Shown here piece by piece: positions 31,895-37,373 of a stretch of 37,373 bases of DNA; position 1 is the first letter of the stretch, and every line of letters begins with the position of its first letter. The translations under genes were made by a program, and so were the position numbers. Origin of the DNA: Candidatus Saccharimonadota bacterium (GTDB taxonomy: Bacteria; Patescibacteriota; Saccharimonadia; Saccharimonadales; UBA4665); contig DAIDIO010000002.1 in NCBI GenBank assembly GCA_027459325.1, positions 65,951-103,323 of the forward strand, given 5' to 3'. The notes under the pieces were generated by a model that saw nothing but the letters and a program-made list of their open reading frames with translations, did no database searches and was not told the DNA's origin.

Positions 31895-32281
31895 ATGGCA
31901 AAAATAGTTGAAGTTATTATTCCGGATAATATAAAACCAGGCCCAGAAAAGCATGAGATTGAGGCGGCCTGGATACTGGCCAGAAATTTTAAGTGTGTTG
32001 TAGAGTTTTTGAAGCCGATAGCTGGCTATAAGATGAAAACGGCCGACATAGTAATGAATGGAATAATCTGGGAAATAAAAAGCCCGCAAGGAAAATCTTT
32101 AAAATCTACTACAAAGAGACAATTTAAGGGACTTAAGCAGTCAAGAAGTTTGATAATTTATACTGCTAGAACTAAGCTCAATGATAACTTGATTGTCGAA
32201 CAGGTAAAGAAAGAAAAGACATACCATAGGATTAACCAAATTATTGTGATAACCAAAGACGGACGTGTCCTTGATATATAA
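31895..32281 (+). CDS. Standalone CdiA C-terminal tRNase-like (PD-(D/E)XK) protein
   Basis: The 128-residue protein has an N-terminal helix with E21/E23 (KHEIEAAWILA), then KTADIVMNGIIWEIKSP, giving D51, E60 and K62 in the D-x8-ExK order of PD-(D/E)XK nucleases. This layout, followed by a Gln-rich helix (RQFKGLKQSRSLIIYT), resembles the CdiA_C tRNA-nuclease toxin domain. It has no signal peptide or delivery module and no immunity gene beside it. It lies just after a dead transposase, so it may have come with a mobile element. It could be a toxin remnant, a domesticated nuclease or a phage-derived protein. Its last codons overlap the promoter of a candidate small RNA. Confidence 0.55.
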   Translation: MAKIVEVIIPDNIKPGPEKHEIEAAWILARNFKCVVEFLKPIAGYKMKTADIVMNGIIWEIKSPQGKSLKSTTKRQFKGLKQSRSLIIYTARTKLNDNLIVEQVKKEKTYHRINQIIVITKDGRVLDI

Positions 32282-32300
32282 TAGGCCAATGTGCTAATAT
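32271..32300 (+). promoter_or_regulatory. Promoter TTGATA-N18-TAATAT for a candidate small RNA
   Basis: The -35 TTGATA (32271-32276) lies in the last codons of the preceding gene, and the -10 TAATAT is at 32295-32300 with an 18-nt spacer. Predicted transcription start is at about 32307-32309, and no start codon follows closely. Confidence 0.5.
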
Positions 32301-32307
32301 ATTAGTT

Positions 32308-32394
32308 AGGAAAGGCCGGGCGTTCCGGATTGGATCGTCAAAGGAGCATTCCTCTTAGAATATTACAGAGACGCATAGTAAGCGTCTCTTTTTG
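32308..32394 (+). ncRNA. Candidate small RNA of about 87 nt
   Basis: Between the nuclease gene and the Nudix gene lies a non-coding segment with its own promoter and a strong terminator. The predicted RNA starts GGAAAGGCCGGGCG and can form a small CCGG-GCGTT-CCGG hairpin, a GGAGCATTCC hairpin, and the terminal stem. The Nudix gene downstream has its own leaderless promoter after the terminator, so this transcript is not its leader. It does not match tRNA, SRP RNA, tmRNA or 6S consensus features that I could recognise. The 5' end is estimated. Confidence 0.5.
32367..32393 (+). terminator. Intrinsic terminator of the candidate small RNA
   Basis: AGAGACGC (32367-32374) and GCGTCTCT (32382-32389) form a perfect 8-bp stem with a 7-nt loop, running into a T tract through 32393. 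The next gene's -10 box begins only 12 nt downstream. Confidence 0.85.
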
Positions 32395-32404
32395 TTTCAT
32401 AAGG

Positions 32405-32410
32405 TATAAT
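32405..32410 (+). promoter_or_regulatory. -10 box TATAAT of the second Nudix gene
   Basis: A perfect TATAAT lies 8 nt before the ATG at 32419 with no ribosome site between. It sits right after the small-RNA terminator, so the Nudix gene is an independent leaderless unit. Confidence 0.55.
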
Positions 32411-32418
32411 ATTACCTT

Positions 32419-32925
32419 ATGACAGAGCGATTTATGACAAGACAGGCAGTATTTGTAGTGCTGCGTAATGATAAAAATGAAATACTTCTACAAAAGCGAA
32501 AGAACACTAAATACCTAGATGATTACTGGGATATGCCTAGCGGTCATATTGAGCTTGGAGAATCAATAAGAGATGCCACTGCTCGAGAGACTTTAGAAGA
32601 AGTTGGCGTTGAAGTTAACCCTGAAGATCTTAAGTTAATTCATATTGAACAGTTCTTTGTTGATAGTAATTATGTAAACTACACATTTGAGGCTAACTCT
32701 TGGCGCGGAACACCTAGAGTTTGTGAGCCAGATAAGTGTAGTGCAATTGGTTGGTTTGCGATAGAGGCTTTACCAGATAAATGTGTCAATGCCATTCGTG
32801 CTAATGAAGCTACTGGTTTTAGTTCGGAACTTACATGGTCAATTACTGACACATCTAATTACGATGAGCTTGTAACCGATAGGTCACGAGGACAGAAGAG
32901 TAGCTTAAGCAGAAACGATAGCTAG
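32419..32925 (+). CDS. Nudix hydrolase (MutT/NTP pyrophosphatase-like)
   Basis: The 168-residue protein starts RQAVFVVLRNDKNEILLQKRKNT, then DYWDMPSGHIELGE and the Nudix box continues with RETLEEVGV (GX5EX7REUXEEXGU, with Thr at the U position after RE). The general fold matches nucleoside-triphosphate pyrophosphatases, and the substrate is unknown. The start is set by the TATAAT box; an ATG at 32434 is in frame too. Its C-terminus is hydrophilic and Ser-rich. It converges on the 51-aa gene with a 2-nt gap. Confidence 0.88.
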   Translation: MTERFMTRQAVFVVLRNDKNEILLQKRKNTKYLDDYWDMPSGHIELGESIRDATARETLEEVGVEVNPEDLKLIHIEQFFVDSNYVNYTFEANSWRGTPRVCEPDKCSAIGWFAIEALPDKCVNAIRANEATGFSSELTWSITDTSNYDELVTDRSRGQKSSLSRNDS

Positions 32926-32927
32926 GA

Positions 32928-33083
32928 TTATTTACTTTTCTTCGCTCGCCTAACTACTGTCTCAAATCTCTCTAAGCTTTTTGGATTATTTAGTGTTACC
33001 TTTTCTTTTTCCAAGTTTCTATTAACTTTTCTTTGCCAAGATAAGTCTTTCGTATTTGGTTTTGGTAATTTACTATCGCTCAT
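32928..33083 (-). CDS. 51-residue basic small protein, unknown
   Basis: The frame reads MSDSKLPKPNTKDLSWQRKVN and ends in a basic stretch (TVVRRAKKSK). There is no membrane segment or known motif. It is supported by a TATACT box (33092-33097, minus strand) exactly 8 nt before the ATG and by the tight 2-nt spacing to the convergent Nudix stop. The net positive charge would allow nucleic-acid binding, but there is no direct evidence. Confidence 0.55.
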   Translation of the reverse strand: MSDSKLPKPNTKDLSWQRKVNRNLEKEKVTLNNPKSLERFETVVRRAKKSK

Positions 33084-33263
33084 AATAGCTTAGTATAGCC
33101 TACTCAGTACTATATGGTTTGAGGGTATAATTGCCTTTATATTGGTTTTAAGGTGTCACTACTTCAAGGTATAATGTTAAGTATAATTTAGTTAAAACGC
33201 TGAGCTTATAGTTGGCTCGGCATTACTAAAGTTACTAATAGTATTTAGATAACGGAGATTACA

Positions 33264-36161
33264 GTGGCTGAAAAAGTGAAAAGTCCGGTTGCCCTAAAAG
33301 AAGAAGCAATGCTACAAAAGTGGCATGATGAACATGTTTTTGAGAAAAGCATCGAAAACAGAAAGGGTTCACCGACTTTCAGCTTTTATGACGGACCACC
33401 CTTTGCCAATGGCCAACCCCACTTTGGGCATACGCTAGTTACCAGTATTAAAGATTCACTTGGCCGATATAAGACAATGCGGGGGTACTATGTAGAGCGT
33501 CGTAATGGCTGGGACTGCCATGGTCTGCCGGTTGAATTTGCTATCGAAAAGCAATTTGGTGTCAGTGGTAAGAAACAAATTCTTGAACTCGGACTGGATA
33601 AGTTTAACAATGCCTGCCGGGCATCGGTTTTTACTTATAAAGATGAATGGGAAGAGTTCTTCGAGAGAGTTGGTCGGTGGACAGATACCGAGCATGCTTA
33701 TGCCAGTATTGACCGGAGCTATACTGAAAGCGTTTGGTGGACGTTTAAACAGATTCATGACAAAGGCTTAATTTACGAAGGCTATAAAAGTATGCCCTAT
33801 TGCCCACGCTGTGAGACGCCGCTTAGCAACTTTGAACTTAATGAGGGCTATAAGGACAATGTTTCTGATCCAAGTCTTTACGTTAAATTTAAACTCAAGG
33901 ATGAGAATGCGTACTTATTAGGCTGGACAACAACGCCGTGGTCGCTGCCTGGCAATGCGGCTATAGCCGTTAAGCCAAACGAAAATTATGTTTATGTAAA
34001 ACTAAAAGACGATAATGGTAAATTCCAAACTGTAATTTTAGCTAAAAACCGGCTTGAAGCGGTGATGGCCGACCAGACCGACTTTGAAGTCGTTAAGGAA
34101 GTTAAGTCTGATGATTTGGAAGGCCTAAGCTACGAGCCTCTATTTAAATTAAAAGATAAAGAACAGTATGAAAATCACCAGAATATGTATAAAGTTTGGA
34201 AGTCCGAGAGCGTTAGCATTGAAGATGGTACCGGCATACTGCACGTTGCTCCTGCTTACGGAGAGGAAGATCTTAAGATTAGCGAAACTAATAACTTCCC
34301 TGCCCTTATATCGGTTGATCCCAGCGGTCGACTGAAGGCCGGCTTCGGTGCTGACGATCTAGTAGGTACCTTATTTAAGGATGCCGACCTGTCAATAATT
34401 GAGCGCCTGACGCATTCAGATAATGTTTATGCTGCCGAGACTTTTCTACACACCTACCCGTTTTGTTATCGCTGCGATAGCCCGCTATTTTATTATTCTA
34501 TCTCGACTTGGTTTATTAGAGTTTCCGCTGTAAAGGATAAAATGCTAGCCACGGCTTCAGAAATTAACTGGAGCCCAGAGCATATTAAGGAAGGCCGGTT
34601 CGGTAGGTGGCTGGAAGGTTCCCGCGACTGGGCTATTAGCCGCAACCGTTACTGGGGTGCTCCCATACCAATCTGGCGCAACGTTGACGATCCAGAAGAT
34701 TATATAGTCATCGGTAGCATGGAAGAGCTAAAGAGCTATGCGCCTGATGCTAATCTCGAAGATCTTCACCGGCCTTTTATTGATGAAATAAGTTTTCAGG
34801 TAGATGGTAAAACGTATAAGCGGATTGATGAAGTGTTGGACTGCTGGTTTGAGAGCGGTTCAATGCCGATTGCCCAGCAACATTATCCATTTGAAAATAA
34901 GGACAAATTTGATCAGCTCTTCCCGGCTGATTATATCGGTGAGGGACTTGACCAAACCCGGCTCTGGTTCTACGTACTGCATGTTATATCAACTATCATT
35001 TTTGAGCGGCCGGCATATAAAAATGTTTTGGTGAACGGTATGATTATGGCGGCCGATGGACAGAAACTCAGTAAGCGGCTTAAGAATTACCCACCAGTTG
35101 ACGATGTTTTTGCTACAGAAGGTGCCGATGCTCTGCGTCTTTATTTACTTAGTAATAATCAGGCCGTCAGTGCCGAGTATATGCGTTTTAACCGTGACAG
35201 CATGAAAGATATTTCCCGGAATGTTATTGCAACGCTAGATAACAGTGTCAGATTCTTTAAGATGTATGCCGAGCTAGACGGCTGGAAGCCGCATGTACCT
35301 AAAGGCTATCCTAAAGCCTACAATACACTAGATAAGTGGATGTTAGCTCGGTTAGATGAAACAATAGCTGACGTGACTAAACAAGCCGACAGTTACAAAT
35401 TAGCCCACGCTATTAATCCAATATTTGCTTTAATTGACGATACTTCAAACTGGTTTATTAGACGTTCACGCAGGCGCTTCTGGAAGAGTGAAGATGATGA
35501 GGATAAAAAGCAAGCCTACGAAGTCCTGCATTACACCCTCACGACCATTTCTCAGCTTCTCGCTCCATGGGCGCCGTTTGTTTCAGACCAGGTCTATAGA
35601 GAATTAACAAACTCCAGTTCTGTGCATCTAACCGATTGGCCGGAAGCTAAAGAAGTTGATCAGCAAACTATTGATGAAATGAAAGTGATTCGGGAGGTTA
35701 TCGCTGAAGGGCTTAAACAGCGGGCCGACGCTAAAGTTAAGGTTCGTCAGCCACTGTCTAAAGTAAAAGTAACTTGCGCGCCAGACTTTTTAGAAGCCGA
35801 AGAAGCGATGTCAATAGTTTGCGAAGAGTTAAATGTTAAAACTGTGGAGTTTAAGCCCGGCGATAGTCTACTTGTTGAACTGGACTCTAAGTTAACTGAA
35901 GAGCTTCGGGCGGAAGGATTAGCACGGGATATTATTCGTCACGTTCAAAACTTGCGAAAGAAGTCTGGTCTAGAAGTGGATGACCGCATAACGCTAAGCA
36001 TAACCAGCGAAGACAAAGCTGTGCAGCTTGCACTTAAGCAATTTGGCCAAATGATCGCCCAGGAAACCTTAGCCACTAAAATGTCTGAGAATCATTTCGA
36101 TAATCTAATAGACATTAAATTAGATGGTTTAGAAATTAAGATTTCCTTAACTAAAGCTTAA
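33264..36161 (+). CDS. ileS: Isoleucyl-tRNA synthetase, type-2-like
   Basis: At 965 residues it has the class I core: GPPFANGQPHFGH with the HIGH-type HFGH at 53-56, the editing (CP1) domain with GWTTTPWSLPGN, and the second signature KLSKR at 601-605 in the context GQKLSKRLKNYPP. LKNYP after the signature is typical of type-2 (eukaryote-like) IleRS, rather than the SLGN of type 1. An anticodon-binding domain and a long C-terminal region follow. It charges tRNA-Ile and edits valine. The GTG start at 33264 has GGAG 9 nt upstream. Two TATAAT-like boxes lie at 33174-33200, with a GCTGAGC/GCTCGGC hairpin in the leader. Confidence 0.95.
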   Translation: MAEKVKSPVALKEEAMLQKWHDEHVFEKSIENRKGSPTFSFYDGPPFANGQPHFGHTLVTSIKDSLGRYKTMRGYYVERRNGWDCHGLPVEFAIEKQFGVSGKKQILELGLDKFNNACRASVFTYKDEWEEFFERVGRWTDTEHAYASIDRSYTESVWWTFKQIHDKGLIYEGYKSMPYCPRCETPLSNFELNEGYKDNVSDPSLYVKFKLKDENAYLLGWTTTPWSLPGNAAIAVKPNENYVYVKLKDDNGKFQTVILAKNRLEAVMADQTDFEVVKEVKSDDLEGLSYEPLFKLKDKEQYENHQNMYKVWKSESVSIEDGTGILHVAPAYGEEDLKISETNNFPALISVDPSGRLKAGFGADDLVGTLFKDADLSIIERLTHSDNVYAAETFLHTYPFCYRCDSPLFYYSISTWFIRVSAVKDKMLATASEINWSPEHIKEGRFGRWLEGSRDWAISRNRYWGAPIPIWRNVDDPEDYIVIGSMEELKSYAPDANLEDLHRPFIDEISFQVDGKTYKRIDEVLDCWFESGSMPIAQQHYPFENKDKFDQLFPADYIGEGLDQTRLWFYVLHVISTIIFERPAYKNVLVNGMIMAADGQKLSKRLKNYPPVDDVFATEGADALRLYLLSNNQAVSAEYMRFNRDSMKDISRNVIATLDNSVRFFKMYAELDGWKPHVPKGYPKAYNTLDKWMLARLDETIADVTKQADSYKLAHAINPIFALIDDTSNWFIRRSRRRFWKSEDDEDKKQAYEVLHYTLTTISQLLAPWAPFVSDQVYRELTNSSSVHLTDWPEAKEVDQQTIDEMKVIREVIAEGLKQRADAKVKVRQPLSKVKVTCAPDFLEAEEAMSIVCEELNVKTVEFKPGDSLLVELDSKLTEELRAEGLARDIIRHVQNLRKKSGLEVDDRITLSITSEDKAVQLALKQFGQMIAQETLATKMSENHFDNLIDIKLDGLEIKISLTKA

Positions 36162-36280
36162 CTCATCTATTTCGGCTTGGTCTTTACAGCTAATAACAAA
36201 AGACACTGCTTGGTTGAACTTGAAATCCGGGCCGCCATTAGCGAGGTATAGTTTTAGATCACCGGTGGAAGAGGTCTTAT
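36147..36280 (-). pseudogene. Relic of a PhnB-like VOC gene
   Basis: Between ileS and the MFS gene, and overlapping both ends, one minus-strand frame reads LANGGPDFKFNQAVSFVISC followed by KDQAEIDEL before a stop. This follows the PhnB-type pattern NGGPxFKFNxAxSFxVxCxxxxEID. The protein then stops where the family would continue, and no start fits, so only a fragment of about 35 recognisable residues remains. The match is by eye. Confidence 0.45.
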
Positions 36281-37373
36281 TGCTTCTGTCTTATCAAGCA
36301 TTTTTCTAGTTGGTTTTAAGACTAGAGTCGGTATGAATAAGACAATAAGTGAGACGAGCAATAACCTGTTTGCCGCAAATATTCCATGAAGAACATAGTA
36401 GTGCGTAAAGATCAGTATTATGGGAATTGAAACAATATTGCCGATAAAACTAATGACTGACAAAGTCGTGGCTCTGAGATGAGAAGCAGTATTGTGTTGA
36501 ATGCCAGTTTCTGCGGCGTTAGAGATTGCCTCGTTAATACCGTAAAACAACCAGAAGATGCCAATACCAATCTTGCTGTCAACTAGAAAGAGCGCTGAAG
36601 CAATAACGCAGAATAGTATTATTAATACCCTAGGATAGCCTTGGAATTTATAGGCCAGAGCTCGACCGCTGGCGGCAAATACGGCATCAATAGCCCAGAA
36701 TATTCCCAGAGTAATGGTGCTTATTCCAAATGCTAACATGTAGATCTGACCAAATTCGCCAATGGTGTAAAAAGCCACGCCCGAGGCCATGAACTGCAAG
36801 GAATGGATAAGAATTTTTCTGTGTTTTAACACTTCTCTTATAACTTCACCTAGATGTTGATACCACTGTGTATTTTGTTTTTTAATTATCGGTGGCTGCT
36901 GTAGGCCAATTAGTAACATGAATGTTAATAAAGCTGGAAATATGGAGATAAAGTATGTGCTTCGGAGTCCAATACTGCTAGCAATAAAGCCGCTTGCTAC
37001 ATTGGCTATACCGGCTCCAAGTAAAAATACTCCATAATTTCGTCCTTGTTCTTTGGCATAATCCTTACTTTTATTTTTAAGAACCAGCCAGTCGTAAAGA
37101 ACGGCTTGCGCTGCACCATTAGTTAGGCACAAATACAGACCGAAGATAACGTAGCCGATGATATATTCGATTAAATTATGACTACTGCCTAGAATTAGAA
37201 GGGACAAAATCTGAACCATACTAGCAAGCAAAAGGCATAGTTTACGGCTGACACGATCGGCTAATATGCCGGTCGGTATATCAAAGATAATTAAAGATGA
37301 GACGTAGGCAATCGCCAAGTAACCGCGGGCTGAATTATCTTTAATGACTTTGTTTAGAAACAGCTGCTCGATG
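36254..37373 (-). CDS. Major facilitator superfamily transporter (N-terminus beyond right edge)
   Basis: The frame is open to the right edge, so the true start lies outside. The visible part has about 11 membrane helices. The cytoplasmic loop between TM2 and TM3 reads IPTGILADRVSRK, the MFS motif A (G-x-LaDrxGRK-type). The TM10-11 region has SNAAETGIQHNTASHLRATTLS, like the MFS families with ‘E...R’ late loops related to sugar or macrolide efflux permeases. Substrate and direction are unknown. The first in-window TTG is only an internal codon, since homologous-looking residues (FLNKVIKDNSARGYLA) lie upstream of it. Confidence 0.82.
   Translation of the reverse strand, partial: IEQLFLNKVIKDNSARGYLAIAYVSSLIIFDIPTGILADRVSRKLCLLLASMVQILSLLILGSSHNLIEYIIGYVIFGLYLCLTNGAAQAVLYDWLVLKNKSKDYAKEQGRNYGVFLLGAGIANVASGFIASSIGLRSTYFISIFPALLTFMLLIGLQQPPIIKKQNTQWYQHLGEVIREVLKHRKILIHSLQFMASGVAFYTIGEFGQIYMLAFGISTITLGIFWAIDAVFAASGRALAYKFQGYPRVLIILFCVIASALFLVDSKIGIGIFWLFYGINEAISNAAETGIQHNTASHLRATTLSVISFIGNIVSIPIILIFTHYYVLHGIFAANRLLLVSLIVLFIPTLVLKPTRKMLDKTEAIRPLPPVI

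Noticed and set aside
30900-31900. Terminal inverted repeats of the IS1595 element
   Set aside because: Weak similarity between TTGGCAATTAT on the left and TTGGTCAAATTAT on the right is within chance, and the spacing to the gene is uneven.
32308-32366. tRNA or SRP RNA gene
   Set aside because: There is no T-loop GGTTCGANTCC, no acceptor stem pairing, and no SRP GGAAGGAAGCA-type loop.
33200-33225. Terminator or T-box in the ileS leader
   Set aside because: The GCTGAGC/GCTCGGC hairpin is not followed by a T run, and the leader is too short for a T-box with specifier loop and antiterminator.
1-37373. CRISPR array or defence island
   Set aside because: No regularly spaced direct repeats and no cas, restriction or abortive-infection genes were seen. 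The DnaQ-UvrC/Y-polymerase operon reads as repair.

Overview
The window reads as a compact bacterial chromosome segment of moderate GC, most likely from a Candidate Phyla Radiation (Patescibacteria) lineage and best fitting Saccharibacteria (TM7). This assignment is inferred from gene style: very short intergenic gaps, stop-codon-sharing convergent genes, divergent Crp-like regulators, an arginine-rich DEAD-box helicase, many exported Ser/Thr-rich proteins, and a type-2-like IleRS. UGA acts as a normal stop: apbE ends in an ATGA overlap, and the DHA2 transporter and the small gene upstream of the Y-family polymerase also end in TGA. That argues against the UGA=Gly lineages SR1/Absconditabacteria and Gracilibacteria. 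No rRNA, tRNA, CRISPR array or replication origin was seen.

Layout. 1-3.7 kb is an envelope glycosylation block: a PIG-V-like mannosyltransferase cut by the left edge, an LPG-flippase-like membrane protein, a GT-C-like membrane protein and a polyprenol-phosphate GT2. 3.8-7.9 kb holds an anchored exoprotein, a DUF3817 protein, an AbrB-type regulator followed by a DHA2 drug-efflux transporter, and a membrane protein with a long Ser/Thr tail. 8.0-10.6 kb is a tightly coupled redox operon: membrane-tethered NAD(P)H/FAD reductase, ApbE flavin transferase without a visible export signal, and a ferric-reductase-type heme membrane protein. It is followed by an unknown 8-TM protein and a Crp-like regulator. 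12.4-19.7 kb holds a VOC protein, a 46-aa protein, a cupin, a G1 glutamic peptidase, typA with a terminator hairpin just before its start codon, an alpha/beta hydrolase, a frameshifted GH13 glucosidase and a second Crp-like regulator. 19.9-25.3 kb holds a 66-aa protein, the DEAD-box helicase, several small proteins, a GNAT, a repeat-rich surface protein and a Nudix hydrolase. 25.4-28.3 kb is a DNA-damage-type operon: a 94-aa protein, a Y-family polymerase and a DnaQ-UvrC fusion. 28.6-37.4 kb holds a secreted chymotrypsin-like protease, a doubly broken IS1595-family transposase, a CdiA-CT-like nuclease, a candidate small RNA with its own promoter and terminator, a second Nudix, a 51-aa protein, ileS, and an MFS transporter cut by the right edge. 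Two short relics were also noticed: a GH16 glucanase fragment and a PhnB/VOC fragment.

Two themes tie the window together. First, at least fifteen transcription units have a TATAAT-like -10 box 5-9 nt before an ATG, GTG or TTG start, implying leaderless mRNAs; genes inside operons, and a minority of first genes, carry strong GGAGG-type sites instead. Second, five proteins have Ser/Thr/Pro- or Asn/Thr-rich exported segments, two of them peptidases, next to lipid-linked glycosylation machinery. This fits a small cell that depends heavily on its surface, as an epibiont would. All functions are read from sequence motifs without a database search.
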